From the NCBI RefSeq assembly GCF_002104995.1, contig NW_024468268.1:1-64000 (forward strand): a DNA stretch of 64,000 nt. Direction: 5' to 3'. This document shows, piece by piece, positions 27,912 through 38,034 of the stretch. The stretch comes from Linderina pennispora. Lineage: Eukaryota; Kickxellomycota; Kickxellomycetes; Kickxellales; Kickxellaceae. Both the position numbers and the translations under genes were made by a program. The notes under the pieces are model-generated. The model worked only from the letters and a program-made list of their open reading frames with translations, was not told the origin of the DNA and did not search any database. Position 1 is the first letter of the stretch, and every line of letters starts with the position of its first letter.

Positions 27912-29261
27912 TTGGCCAAGGAAAGTGGATGTATTTTGTAAAAGAAAAAGAGTCGGCAGAAACCTAGCGACGGGGAGGATCCGGGTGTGTGTCCTGGTAG
28001 GCCGGGGGATGCGTCTGTGTACTATCGGCTCGGGGCCGCGCTTGGCCATGCCCGGAATTGGCAGACCGGCAAACGATCCGCTGTCCTGGTCGCCGTCGCG
28101 GGCGTTGATGGCACTATTGGTTTCTGAAGGTGGAATAGAAACTGTGACTGTGACATAGGCAGTGACTGTGACGACGCCTTCGTCACCACTGTCCGCAGCC
28201 GTGTCTGAGCCAGCATTAGGGATGGTGTCTGAGGAGGATGGAGAAGCAGAGCTTGCTGCTGACGACGACTCTGCTGCACTGCTTGATGGGCCTGAGCCGC
28301 CACCACCTGACGGGGATCCCAGGTATTTCTTCTTCAGTGTATCGGCAAAGGTATCGCCGCCAGTCGCATAGTATGCGGCTCCAGCATCCCACAGCATAAT
28401 GCCACCCAGCACATTGCTGTACTTTGACAGCGTGTCCTGGTACACCTGGCCGAGCTTGTCCACGCCAATGTACCCAGTGGACGCACATTTTTCGCATGCT
28501 GGCGACCCAATATAGACCTTGACTGCAGAGTTCTTGGACTTGGATGTAGCCCAGTCCGCCCACGTGTCGAAGTTGAAGTTGCTGGAGCCCGCCATGCAGT
28601 AGTTATTGTAGAACTGCACAAAGACGATGTCGAACCAGCCGCTCTCCAGGGCATCGGCCAGATGGGCGTCCGGGTACGGACACTGCGGGGCACCGGTAAT
28701 CAGGGTGCTGGGCGCCAGCTCGTGGATTTTGTTTGTGAACGCAGCGTAGCCCGACGGCCCGCCCCCCTCGATGTCCAGGTCGACGCCATCCAGCACAGCC
28801 TCGCCGAACGGCCGGAACTTGGTGGTGCCGCCTAGGAATGTGTTGTAGACAGTCTGTGCATAGTCCTCTCCGACGGAGTTGCTGCTCAGGCTGTACGAGC
28901 CCGCTGCCCCGCCCATCGAAATCAGGATCTTGACGCCGGCATCCTGGCATGTCTTGATCTGTGACGCCATGAACGTGCAGTTGAGCATTGAGGAGCCCGA
29001 GAACGGCTCCTCGCAGTGGTAGGCGAGATTTATTGTCGGATTGCTGGTGTAGACGTGGTGAAAGGAGAGCAGGATGATGTCCGGTGGGCTGTTCTGCGTG
29101 CAATACTTGTCCAGATCCATTTCGTTGGTGCCCGTCTGCAGCGACAACGAGTTCTGGCCCCAGTACACGGCCAGCCCGCTGGAGCCGGTCTTGACATCCA
29201 TAGCTGCTGCGCCCAGCTGCTGCGACGCTAGAAGGGCAAGTATGGCTGCGAAGGTCTTCAT
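27723..29261 (-). CDS. Secreted GH18 class III chitinase
   Basis: Open frame of 512 aa. Signal peptide MKTFAAILALLASQQLGAAA, then a GH18 barrel: GLAVYWGQNS, IILLSFHHVY, GVKILISMGGAAGSYSLSS, catalytic DGVDLDIEGGG (about 157-167; the Glu is the acid/base), LITGAPQCPYPD, FDIVFVQFYNNYC and GGIMLWDAGAAYY. A Ser-rich linker and a VTVTAYVTVTVSIPP segment follow. The last 130 or so residues read antisense through the TLDc gene and look non-native. A one-base change in the C-run near 28005 would end the protein AYQDTHPDPPRR with a stop at 27964-27966, removing the 189-bp overlap. Acts on chitin in the wall or outside the cell. More diverged than the pair at 35.7 and 38.0 kb. Confidence 0.9.
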   Translation of the reverse strand: MKTFAAILALLASQQLGAAAMDVKTGSSGLAVYWGQNSLSLQTGTNEMDLDKYCTQNSPPDIILLSFHHVYTSNPTINLAYHCEEPFSGSSMLNCTFMASQIKTCQDAGVKILISMGGAAGSYSLSSNSVGEDYAQTVYNTFLGGTTKFRPFGEAVLDGVDLDIEGGGPSGYAAFTNKIHELAPSTLITGAPQCPYPDAHLADALESGWFDIVFVQFYNNYCMAGSSNFNFDTWADWATSKSKNSAVKVYIGSPACEKCASTGYIGVDKLGQVYQDTLSKYSNVLGGIMLWDAGAAYYATGGDTFADTLKKKYLGSPSGGGGSGPSSSAAESSSAASSASPSSSDTIPNAGSDTAADSGDEGVVTVTAYVTVTVSIPPSETNSAINARDGDQDSGSFAGLPIPGMAKRGPEPIVHRRIPRPTRTHTRILPVARFLPTLFLLQNTSTFLGQLVVVQGRLAHHLGVHCPVSHFENRHSIWIRIHRRALPTFILALAPSNHPRLNMLDLKLAPFR

Positions 29262-30340
29262 TTGTGGATACTGCGCAGGCTCTTCTTTTCTTCGTGAGAT
29301 GAAGCTAGAGTTAATGGAATGGCATTACAGGCATCTTCGTCGTTGCGCAGCTTACGTTTTTATAGCAGCCGACGTAAATTCTTCCGAAAAGCAAACTCTC
29401 CAGCTGGGCATTGGATACATATGGATATATGCCATTGCATTTTGTTTGCTATGTATCAAGCAAGCAAACAAAACGCGCGCACCTACCTGCGGCGACACCA
29501 TGTGTTTGTGGTGGGGCCCAGCCAATCTGTGGCAGGAAAAGGACATGCACAACAAACACGGTGGCTCCAGAGCCCCAGCTTTATGCCTGATGCTGCGCGT
29601 GGGAGAAGGGGTGTGTCAGCAGAAATATCCTGCGCCAAGATCGCCCCTTCACTAGCAAATGCCGAGCGGCTGCCTCCTCGGTCTTTGGGAAGGCTGCTCT
29701 GCAGCTGAAGTGAGGCGTGTGATCGCCCCCATTCCGGCGCCTTTTTGCCCCGAGCGTGGGGCCGCCCGCCGTGAGATAAAATAATGGCCCCATTTAGACC
29801 GAGTCTATGCGCAAGTCCGCGGCTGGCACCCCCACGTCTGCCCTGCGCGGGATGTGATTTCCGCGCTTGCATCGGTATATGGAAACCGAAGCAGCAAAGC
29901 TCCTCTTGGCGGGACTAAATCAGCGACATCGAAGAACATGCTCACGAGCATTTAAGAGGCATGGCGGGCGGCTGTTGTTGTTTTTGACAACGACCTCGTT
30001 CTACAATATTTCTTTCACACTCTTTGTCCCGCGACGTAGCCAGTCTGTTTTTTCTTTTTCGCTTCGCTCAAGCGGTTTGTTTATATGTACTAATTGGCTG
30101 GAATTGTTTTTTATCTTGTACCACTGGCCCCAACTTCCGAGCAACATTTGTAAATTTCGGGCTTCGACTCTACACCTCACTGCTGTTCCTCGTTGCACCT
30201 CGGAAAATTTTTTAAACGGGCCTCGATCTCACTCTGTTAAAGGAACCCGCTCCCAGCTTTGTGCAGTTTCTTCTTCTGCCCTTCTCCACATTATTTTCCC
30301 TTCGTTCTTTTTTTTTATATACATCTTTTCTTTTCACATT
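29262..30340. other. Intergenic / divergent promoter region
   Basis: About 1.1 kb between the divergently transcribed chitinase and SNG1-like genes. T-rich tracts directly precede the SNG1-like ATG. The frame open from 29867 in phase with the SNG1-like gene is leader read-through. No RNA gene or repeat seen. Confidence 0.5.
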
Positions 30341-31873
30341 ATGTTCCAAGGACACAAAGAGCGGCAAGCCAAGCTGCTGCCGCTGTTTGCGCCCGAGCTG
30401 CGCGCCATGCGGCTGGCGTTCGCCAAGGGTCTGTGGCAGATGTTCATTGTTTTCACAATCGTGTTCTGGGTATCGATCAGCTTCCTGTTTGGCGCAGGCT
30501 ACGACACGTCGCGGCACATGCACGAGGCCAAGGTGTATTTGCGGGACTTTGACAACACGGAGGTGTCGGGGATGCTGCAGCAGGTGATGCTGAAGGCGTT
30601 CGACCAGAAGAACATGCCGACGATCGTTCCGGTCAGCGCCAAGCAGTTCCCGACGGACCAGTCCGTGCGGCACGCGGTGTGGGAGGGCGATGCCTGGGCG
30701 GCGATCACGATCAACCAGGGGTTCGGCGAGCAGCTGACCAGCGCATTGTATACGGGCGCAGCATACGATCCGTTGAAGGCAGTGACGCTGGTGTCGGAGG
30801 AGTCGCGGCACTATTTCAAGGTGCAGACGGTAACCAAGACGGTCGAGGCGGTGCTGGCGGGGATTGCGGCGCCGTTCACGCAGCTGGTGTTCAGCAAGGT
30901 AGCGTCGGCCGACGGCTCGTCGGTGGGCGACGTGATAGACCGGGCGAATCCGGTGGCACTGGTGCAGCCGTACGGCTTCACGACGGACAATATCGCGCCA
31001 TATCACTTTGACCTGTCGATGTACATCTTGTCGGTGACGCTGTCGCTGGGCATGGTGATTGGGTCGTTCATTCCGTCAAACATGTGGAAGACCATCGAGG
31101 AGCCGTTCTTCAAGCAGGTCAAGGTCAGCCAGGTGATCATGCTGCGCGGCTTCATCAACGTCGCCTGGGCCTTTATTATCTGCCTGCAGGAGACTGGCAT
31201 TGTGTTCGCCTTCCGCGGGCCGTCGTGGTCGCCGACGGCCGGCGATTTCTTCGGCATCTTCGGCATCCTGCTGCTCAACACATTCGCCTTCACCTTCTTC
31301 ATCGACTGCCTGCAGAACTGGATGCACCCGCGGTTCCTGCTGGCCACCTACTTCACCACGCTGTTCGTCAACATCTCTGCGGCCATCTTCGGTACCGAGC
31401 TCAACAGCCACTTCTTCCGTATTCTCTACGCCACGCCGTTCCTCAACAGCGGCTTCACCATCCGCACGCTGCTGACCCGCGGGTCCTACAACAAGATCAA
31501 GTTCTCGATCACCATCAACGTCCTGTGGGCGGTCTTTTGGTGGATCCTCTCCACCTTCCTGATTGCCCGCAAGGCCCGCCTGGTGCGCGCTGGCAAGCTG
31601 CTGATGGCCAACATTCCGCCGCCCCCGCAGCCTGCCCCTGCCCCTGCCTCTGCCCCGGCGGCCGCGGCTGCCGCTGGCGAGCCCGAGAAGAAGAGCCTGC
31701 CCGAGGACGACCTCCCCAGCGCCGGCACTTCGTTCACCGACGAGTACTCGTCGTCCAGCGACCGCGAGGAGTCGCCCAGCGCCGAATCGCATGCCACCGT
31801 CAACCAGCACCGCGATGCAGGCCGGAAAAAGTCCGCCGATGCAGTCTCTGACATTGAGATTAAAGACTGCTAA
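30341..31873 (+). CDS. SNG1/DUF3533-family membrane protein
   Basis: 510 aa from the ATG at 30341 (MFQGHKERQAKLLPLF). Architecture: cytosolic start, one TM helix (about 30-52, MFIVFTIVFWVSISFLFGAG), an extracytosolic domain of about 170 residues (VYLRDFDN..., AWAAITINQGFGEQL), then about five C-terminal TM helices from about 225 to 415, and a long Pro/Ala/Ser acidic tail. This is the DUF3533 layout of yeast SNG1 (nitrosoguanidine resistance) and relatives implicated in membrane lipid asymmetry or drug response. The in-frame extension upstream to 29867 is rejected because it reads T-rich leader. The exact role is unknown. Frame intact. Confidence 0.83.
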   Translation: MFQGHKERQAKLLPLFAPELRAMRLAFAKGLWQMFIVFTIVFWVSISFLFGAGYDTSRHMHEAKVYLRDFDNTEVSGMLQQVMLKAFDQKNMPTIVPVSAKQFPTDQSVRHAVWEGDAWAAITINQGFGEQLTSALYTGAAYDPLKAVTLVSEESRHYFKVQTVTKTVEAVLAGIAAPFTQLVFSKVASADGSSVGDVIDRANPVALVQPYGFTTDNIAPYHFDLSMYILSVTLSLGMVIGSFIPSNMWKTIEEPFFKQVKVSQVIMLRGFINVAWAFIICLQETGIVFAFRGPSWSPTAGDFFGIFGILLLNTFAFTFFIDCLQNWMHPRFLLATYFTTLFVNISAAIFGTELNSHFFRILYATPFLNSGFTIRTLLTRGSYNKIKFSITINVLWAVFWWILSTFLIARKARLVRAGKLLMANIPPPPQPAPAPASAPAAAAAAGEPEKKSLPEDDLPSAGTSFTDEYSSSSDREESPSAESHATVNQHRDAGRKKSADAVSDIEIKDC

Positions 31874-32711
31874 TAGAACCTGCCCCTTTCTGCGGCTCAA
31901 ACACAAGTACGTTATATACCTTTTCTTTTCTTTTGCGCTAATAACATCTGCTGAACTCAGCCACACTTCAAGGATCGTCCTTCTCCAAGCCCCTGGGCGG
32001 TGCCGGACGAGAGAAAGCGCTTCCTGATGCTTTACTCTGCATTACGAAGCGGCGCAAAAGAAAACAAATGGCTGCGAATTTCTTGTGACATCACACCACA
32101 TCGGGCCTCAGCCACTCAGCGCAGCCGCCTCCCCCGCACATTCTCGACAAGCGCGCACAGTTCGCGTTGCTTCGTGGCCATGAGCCTGACGCTATTCGTT
32201 GAGGGGCTGGCCTCCCTTGGCTCCGCTTTCATTACACACCAGCCCATTTTCTCACCACTGTCCGCACACCCCGTTTACTTTTCTGCCTCTGTTGCGCGGG
32301 CAGGCCTCTCACATACGCGATTTTCGTTGAGCAAAAGGGAACGCGTGCGCGCGCGAGAGTGTGGGTTGAGCCTGCTAACCCCGGCCCTCTTTCTTTGTCT
32401 GGTATAGGACGCCAAACAGACGCCTAGCATAGAACGTGAAGAGCGCGCGTAGCGAAAAAGTTGGGTACCCGTCGGAAGTTTTTTTTTTTTTTCTCTATCA
32501 CGACAAAGCGCGATGAGTCGTATAAAAGGCATGCTGGTCGGCCCTCTGTATCAGCGGTTTCTCACTACTTCCCGACCCTGGCATATTCCGTTCTACACTT
32601 TGCACACCTCCACAACTGTAACAAACAAAATGACACCCCCGGTCATATCAGCAGCCTCGCCAGCATCAGCATCCAAACAAGTCTACGAGACGAAACAAGA
32701 AGCGGCTGCAT
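31874..32711. other. Intergenic, promoter region of ribonucleotide reductase
   Basis: About 840 bp with no gene recognised. It contains a TATA box at 32521-32528 and CT-rich stretches. An alternative ATG at 32630 lies in another frame from the reductase. Confidence 0.5.
32521..32528 (+). promoter_or_regulatory. TATA box of class II ribonucleotide reductase
   Basis: TATAAAAG lies 191 bp before the reductase ATG at 32712 and 109 bp before the off-frame ATG at 32630. No other TATA-like element is closer. Confidence 0.45.
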
Positions 32712-34757
32712 ATGAGCTCAGCCAGCCCAAATTTCCTGGGCACGGCAGCCAGCGAGCACTCGCCCAAGTTTGCGCTGGACAAGGACTTTGTTGCATCATA
32801 CCGCAGCGTGGCGCCGCCCTTTGGGTTCAACGGGCTGGGCGAGATCGTCTACCGGCGCACATACTCGCGGCTGAAGGCCGACAGCACGCGCGAGAAGTGG
32901 TTTGAGACCATCGAGCGCGTGGTCAACGGGACATTCCATCTGCAGCAAAAGTGGCTGGCCCAGAACAACCTGCCCTTTGACGCAGCCAAGGCGCAAAGGC
33001 AGGCGCAGACCATGTACGACAAGATCTTCTACATGAAGTTCCTGCCGCCTGGCCGCGGCCTGTGGGCCATGGGCAGTCCATTGACCGAAGAGCGCCAGCT
33101 GTACGCGGCCCTCAACAACTGCGCATTTGTCAGCACGGGCCGCATGTGGGAGGGCGAACACACGGCTGCGCGGCCCTTCGCATTCCTGATGGACGCGGCC
33201 ATGCTTGGTGTAGGTGTTGGCTTTGACACCAAGGGCTCGGTGGCGGCCCGGGAGCAGAACATCTTGGTGGGAGCCCCCTCGACCCGTCCGCAGTCGACAT
33301 TTGTCATCCCCGACTCGCGCGAGGGCTGGGTCGAGTCCGTCGGCCTGCTGATCGACAGCTACCTGGATCCAAAGTCAACCGATCAGTTTGACTTCGACTA
33401 CAGCCAAATCCGCCCCGCCGGCCTGCCAATCAAGGGCTTCGGCGGCGTGACCAGCGGCCCCGAGCCTCTGCACGAGCTGCACGATGCGATCCGCCAGACG
33501 CTGGGCCGCAACTCGGGCAACCCGCTGTCGGTCAGCTCAATCGTCGATCTGATGAACCTGATTGGCAAGTGCGTGGTGTCGGGCAACGTGCGGCGCACCG
33601 CCGAGATTGCCTTTGGCGACCCGGCCGACGCCGAGTACATTGATCTGAAGAACTACGAAGTCAACCCGCACCGTGCGGCCTACGGCTGGACTAGCAACAA
33701 CTCGGTGTTTGCGACTATGGGTATGGACTACTCGGACATCTGCAAGCGCGTGCAGCTGAACGGCGAGCCTGGGTTCCAGTGGATGGAGAACGCGCGCAGG
33801 TATGCGCGCATGGGCGAGGAAACCGACAGGGACTCGCGTATCGAGGGCGCCAACCCGTGCAACGAGCAGTGTCTCGAATCGTACGAGCTGTGCTGCTTAG
33901 TCGAGACGTTCCCGGACAACCATGCAACGCTGGCCGAGTACCTTGACACCCTAGAGAGCGCCTTTCTGTACGCCAAGACCGTGACCCTGGCGCCGACGCA
34001 CTGGCGCGAGACCAACCGCGTGATGCTGCGCAACCGCCGCGTCGGTACCAGCATTTCGGGCGTGGCGCAGTTTGTCACCCGTCGCGGGATCGACCAGCTG
34101 CGCGTCTGGCTGGACGCCGCATACCAGCGCATCCAGCAGATCGACACGCAGGTGTCGGAGCTGTTTTGCGTGCCGACCTCGGTCAAGACCACGTCGGTCA
34201 AGCCCTCGGGCACCGTGTCTCTTTTGGCCGGCGCTACGCCCGGCATGCACTACCCCGAGTCGCGCTTCTGCATCCGCCGCGTGCGCATCTCCAAGCTGTC
34301 CGACCTTCTGCCAGCGCTCGAGGCTGCCGGCTACTACATGGAGGACGATGTGGTTGACCAGTCGTCGATGGTTGTCGAAATCCCGATCGACCACGGGGAA
34401 GGCATCCGCGGCCTCGAAGCCGTGTCGATGTGGGAGCAGCTAGCCTTGGCTGCCTTCCTTCAGAAGCACTGGTCGGACAACCAGGTGTCGTCCACCATCA
34501 CCTTTGACCCAGAGCGCGAGGGGCCGATACTCAAATATGCCCTGGATTACTACCAGTACCAGCTCAAGGGCATTAGCTTCCTGCCGCGCCTCGACTACGG
34601 TGCCTTCCCACAGATGCCCTACGAGGCCATCGACGAGGAGAAATACAGAGAGATGATCAAGCGCATCAAGAATGTCGGCCTGCATATGGTTGAGGACACG
34701 GACCAGAACGAGCCCGAGGCTGAGCGCTACTGCAGCAACGACAGCTGCACTCTCTAA
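32712..34757 (+). CDS. Adenosylcobalamin-dependent ribonucleoside-triphosphate reductase (class II)
   Basis: 681 aa, monomeric class II ribonucleotide reductase of the Lactobacillus leichmannii type, making dNTPs from NTPs with a B12-generated thiyl radical. Landmarks in order are GLGEIVYRRTYSR, ALNNCAFVST (redox Cys), GVGVGFD, PDSREGWVESVGLLIDSYL, GLPIKGFGGVTSGPEPL, VVSGNVRRTAEIAFG, GANPCNEQCLESY (thiyl Cys about 383, Glu about 385), VKTTSVKPSGTVSLLAGATP and WSDNQVSSTITFD. The C-terminal shuttle pair CSNDSC (674/679) has the CX4C spacing of the bacterial enzyme. The Gly usual in NPCGE is Asn here. The start may lie upstream: the ATG at 32630 is in another frame, so an indel near 32,700 is possible. 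Uncommon in fungi, which mainly use class I. Confidence 0.93.
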   Translation: MSSASPNFLGTAASEHSPKFALDKDFVASYRSVAPPFGFNGLGEIVYRRTYSRLKADSTREKWFETIERVVNGTFHLQQKWLAQNNLPFDAAKAQRQAQTMYDKIFYMKFLPPGRGLWAMGSPLTEERQLYAALNNCAFVSTGRMWEGEHTAARPFAFLMDAAMLGVGVGFDTKGSVAAREQNILVGAPSTRPQSTFVIPDSREGWVESVGLLIDSYLDPKSTDQFDFDYSQIRPAGLPIKGFGGVTSGPEPLHELHDAIRQTLGRNSGNPLSVSSIVDLMNLIGKCVVSGNVRRTAEIAFGDPADAEYIDLKNYEVNPHRAAYGWTSNNSVFATMGMDYSDICKRVQLNGEPGFQWMENARRYARMGEETDRDSRIEGANPCNEQCLESYELCCLVETFPDNHATLAEYLDTLESAFLYAKTVTLAPTHWRETNRVMLRNRRVGTSISGVAQFVTRRGIDQLRVWLDAAYQRIQQIDTQVSELFCVPTSVKTTSVKPSGTVSLLAGATPGMHYPESRFCIRRVRISKLSDLLPALEAAGYYMEDDVVDQSSMVVEIPIDHGEGIRGLEAVSMWEQLALAAFLQKHWSDNQVSSTITFDPEREGPILKYALDYYQYQLKGISFLPRLDYGAFPQMPYEAIDEEKYREMIKRIKNVGLHMVEDTDQNEPEAERYCSNDSCTL

Positions 34758-35745
34758 AGCTCCGATTCTTGAAGCGCCTTGTGGTGGAAACTATTTGCTC
34801 GGCTGGCACCGCCCTGTTGCCTTTAGGGCCTAGCCTTCAATTTTTAAATAAAAATATTTTTGTATCAATTCGCTGTCAGCACACAGCCCACTCGTTATTT
34901 TTTTTTTTCTACTCGTTAACATGTGGACATGCAAGAGTGCCCCGCTGCCAGCAGGCTCCAAACCAGAATTGCTTTCATGTAAACAAGCTTCAGCTGCGCG
35001 CTAGATTTTCTTAGCTCCGCTGCAGTACTGGCCGAAAACCGGTCTGAACTATTGCGACAGCCATGTGGTCCCGACGGTCCCGCAAAAGGAAAGAAAACTG
35101 CTTTGATTTGCATGTGTGCAGTGCCGCTAATATACGTTGCATGTGTCATATGAACAAGTGCAGCCAACTTCCGGACCTGAATGACCAGCGCGCTGGCAAA
35201 AAAAAAATTAAAAACCAAAAGCGAGGCAGGAATGCAGGCAGAGACCGGGGCCACCTTTGATCCACAAAATAACTCGAAGTCCGAGAAAGTAAGCGCTTCT
35301 AACATCGCTAATTGGCAGACTCTTGTTCCACCGTTTTGAAATCCGCACTGGAAGCAGCATGCAAGACAAGCTTCTATCTTGTATTTCAGAAAAGGTCCGA
35401 ATAGAACCAGCAATGAAACAGCTCCGGCATTACCTTACCACCTCGATTTCGACAAAATCACGCTCCGCTGTGCTGCGAATTGACCGAGAAATGGACCACA
35501 TTCAGTTCCTTTGTATTGCCTCCATCTCCATGCATAAAGTTGCCGTCCTTTCAGGCTATAAAAACCGTCTTGACACCCTCAATGGTTAGACTCTACAAAC
35601 CAACTCCACAGTAAACTATCCTAGTTGTTATCTTCGCTCACTATCTCTCCCCTCCCTTTACGAGCACCCTGCGCTTGTCGCTTTACCTCTCCCTCCCTAA
35701 CCCCTCCCACCCGATCATACCATTAATATTCCCTTCCCCTGAACT
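34758..35745. other. Intergenic, promoter region of first paired chitinase
   Basis: About 990 bp, no gene recognised. AT-rich 3' UTR of the reductase, then a promoter with a TATA box at 35557-35564 and a CT-rich leader (from about 35,640) before the chitinase ATG. Confidence 0.5.
35557..35564 (+). promoter_or_regulatory. TATA box of chitinase at 35746
   Basis: TATAAAAA lies 182 bp before the ATG. A CT-rich leader (CTCCCTCCCTAACCCCTCCC) lies between them, as is common in strongly expressed fungal genes. Confidence 0.5.
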
Positions 35746-37116
35746 ATGACTTTTGCTCGCTACCTCCTTGCTGCCGCTGGTCTGGCAGCTGTTGCGTCCG
35801 CCGCATACAACCCTACCTGCTCCAACAACATCGTCACCTACTGGGGACAGAACAGCTGGGGTGGAGGTCACCTCAACGATCCCGCCAACTGGGAGAAGGA
35901 CCTTGCCGCTTATTGCCAGGATGACACTTTCGACATCATCAACCTGTCGTTTGTGACCAACTACAACCTGACTGGTCTGCCTATTCTGAACCACGCCAAC
36001 CACTGCGAGACCCCCTTCCCGAACACCAAGACCATGCACTGCCCTGCCATTGGTGCCGATATCAAGACTTGCCAGGCCAAGGGCAAGAAGATCGTGCTGT
36101 CGCTGGGCGGCGGTGGTATCTACTCCTACTCTCTCAGCACTGCTGCTGAGGGAAAGCAGTTCGCCGATACTGTCTGGAACATGTTCCTCGGCGGATCGCA
36201 CCAGTACCGTCCTTACGATGACGCTGTCCTGGATGGTGTTGACCTCGACATTGAGTCTGGTGCCCATGATGGCTATGTTGCCTTCGTCAACCAGCTGCGC
36301 ACCTACTTCAACGGTGCATCGAAGAAGTACATCATCTCTGCTGCTCCGCAGTGCGTCTTCCCTGATGCTAACCTTGGCACCACCTTGAGCGGTGCCTGGA
36401 TCGATAACGACTACGTCCAATTCTACAACAACCCATGCAACCTGGCCAACATCAACAACCAGTGGAACTTTGACTACAAGAGCTGGGACACTCTGACCAA
36501 GGCCAACCCGAACCCGAACTCCAAGATGTACGTTGGTCTGCCTGCTGGATCAGGCGCTGCTGGTAATGGCTACTTGGATCTGAACACGCTGCAGGCTGAT
36601 CTGAAGCAGCTGTACACCAACTACACTTCGACGTTTGGTGGCATCATGCTGTGGGACGCGTCGTGGTACTCGAACAACCAGGCGTATGTCTCCAGCCTTG
36701 TTAGCTGGGTCCGTGCCAACATGAAGTGCGGCTCTACTCCTCCGACCAGCACCACCACCTCAGTTGGCCCTACCTCCACGACCTCGGCTATCCCCACCAG
36801 CACCACCAAGACCTCGGTGGGCCCGACCTCGACCACCTCAACTATCCCGACCTCGAGTGCGCCGATCACCACCACCACCGCCACTCCTACCAGTTCGTCG
36901 GCTGCCCCGACCTCGACAACCTCGGCTTCGGGAACCGGCCCTGTTGCTGGCGGCCCTTGCTCGTCTCAGAACACGTTCCAGTGTGCTGACAGCACTGGAA
37001 AGAACTCAGCGTACTTTATCTGCAACAACGGCGCCTGGCTCCAGCAGGCGTGCGGCTCTGGAACCGCCTGCTTCCAGTCGGGTTCATCCATCTACTGCAA
37101 CTGGCCATCGGCTTAA
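35746..37116 (+). CDS. Secreted GH18 chitinase with Ser/Thr linker and C-terminal CBM19-like domain
   Basis: 456 aa. Signal peptide about 1-19 (MTFARYLLAAAGLAAVASA). GH18 barrel about 20-325: NIVTYWGQNSWGGGH, FDIINLSFVTNYNL, KIVLSLGGGGIYSYSLS, catalytic DGVDLDIESG (about 163-172), YIISAAPQCVFPD, DNDYVQFYNNPC and GGIMLWDASWYSNNQAY. A Ser/Thr/Pro linker (about 329-402) made of repeated TSVGPTSTTS units is probably O-glycosylated. The last 55 residues (PCSSQNTFQCADSTGKNSAY...GTACFQSGSSIYCNWPSA) hold six cysteines and resemble the CBM19 chitin-binding module. Frame intact. The barrel is nearly identical at DNA level to the next chitinase over about 550 bp. Confidence 0.95.
   Translation: MTFARYLLAAAGLAAVASAAYNPTCSNNIVTYWGQNSWGGGHLNDPANWEKDLAAYCQDDTFDIINLSFVTNYNLTGLPILNHANHCETPFPNTKTMHCPAIGADIKTCQAKGKKIVLSLGGGGIYSYSLSTAAEGKQFADTVWNMFLGGSHQYRPYDDAVLDGVDLDIESGAHDGYVAFVNQLRTYFNGASKKYIISAAPQCVFPDANLGTTLSGAWIDNDYVQFYNNPCNLANINNQWNFDYKSWDTLTKANPNPNSKMYVGLPAGSGAAGNGYLDLNTLQADLKQLYTNYTSTFGGIMLWDASWYSNNQAYVSSLVSWVRANMKCGSTPPTSTTTSVGPTSTTSAIPTSTTKTSVGPTSTTSTIPTSSAPITTTTATPTSSSAAPTSTTSASGTGPVAGGPCSSQNTFQCADSTGKNSAYFICNNGAWLQQACGSGTACFQSGSSIYCNWPSA
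36733..36945 (+). repeat. Ser/Thr-rich linker tandem repeat in chitinase
   Basis: Imperfect repeats of about 54 bp encode TSVGPTSTTS(A/T)IPTS twice, then shorter TS-rich units, joining the catalytic barrel to the carbohydrate-binding domain. Confidence 0.7.
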
Positions 37117-38034
37117 ATTTCCTTTCTTTTTGGACGTATGCTCTGAGCTTGCAGTAAAAGAGAGGACTAATGAGCGAAACCCCCTTGGAAGTCCGCACTT
37201 CTTTAAACCAGTTGCATGTAGAATGATTAGGCCTGCCAGAAACCTGTTTATCCCTCCCCTTAAAACAACCTAATGGTGATTGGCATATATTGCAATTTGC
37301 GCAGCAGATGATATTGGCTTGGCGCTAAATGAAACGGCTGTGCGAGCTCGGAACTATGCGTGCAGCAGGTGGTAGTAAATGCAGGCCGATACACCGAGAT
37401 ATGCATGCTTGTTGACTGAGCTCACTGGCGAGAGAGAAGCTTAATGCAGCAGCACTTGCATGATGCTTATTGCCTTATTGCATGAACAGGTCCATGTGTC
37501 AGTCCCGCGGTCTTTCATGAGATGGCTTTCCATAGAATGAGAGATAGTCACATGGCAGACATGTAGCACACTTTTCTATTCCGACAAAAGGCCCATTTAA
37601 GGGAGACGTGGAATTTCCCTCCCTGCCACGGTGCTTGGCCAGCATGCAGCTAATGCATCTACTTTTTCTAGACCCGCCATTGCCTCACCAAACCCAATAG
37701 AAATATGCCTTATATTCCTCACCGTATAAATTATTTGGCGACATTTATTTGTCTATGACAAAATGTCTGTTCTGTAGAAAGCAAATCCACATGAAGTATG
37801 CCACTAATGTCCGCTCATGTATGATTGCGCAATTGCTTTTTCCGACATTCATAGCTGTTGCTAATAAACATTCGCAAAATTGCTTGCATCCGGCTGATAA
37901 GGTCGGTATCATAGATACGTTATTTCATTTACAGGCAAGTATAAAAGAAGGCTCCTGATACCACTCCACCAGATACTGCATCCACCAGCAAGCCTACTAA
38001 TATCCTCCTTTCTACGATTCGCTCTTAATCCGAC
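37117..38034. other. Intergenic between paired chitinases
   Basis: About 920 bp with no gene. The 5' part is unrelated to the promoter of the first chitinase. A TATA box lies at 37940-37947. Confidence 0.5.
37940..37947 (+). promoter_or_regulatory. TATA box of chitinase at 38035
   Basis: TATAAAAG lies 88 bp before the ATG. The leader between them is C/T-rich near its end. The promoter is not alignable with that of the paralogue. Confidence 0.5.

Noticed and set aside
29867-30340. N-terminal extension of the SNG1-like protein
   Set aside because: The extension reads T-rich leader sequence, and the ATG at 30341 gives the family-like start.
31076-31966. 296-codon minus-strand frame rich in Arg/Gly/Glu
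   Set aside because: Antisense shadow of the SNG1-like gene; biased composition results from GC-rich third positions.
32400-32711. Cobalamin riboswitch ahead of the B12-dependent reductase
   Set aside because: No B12-box-like sequence or extended structure seen, and such riboswitches are not known from fungi.
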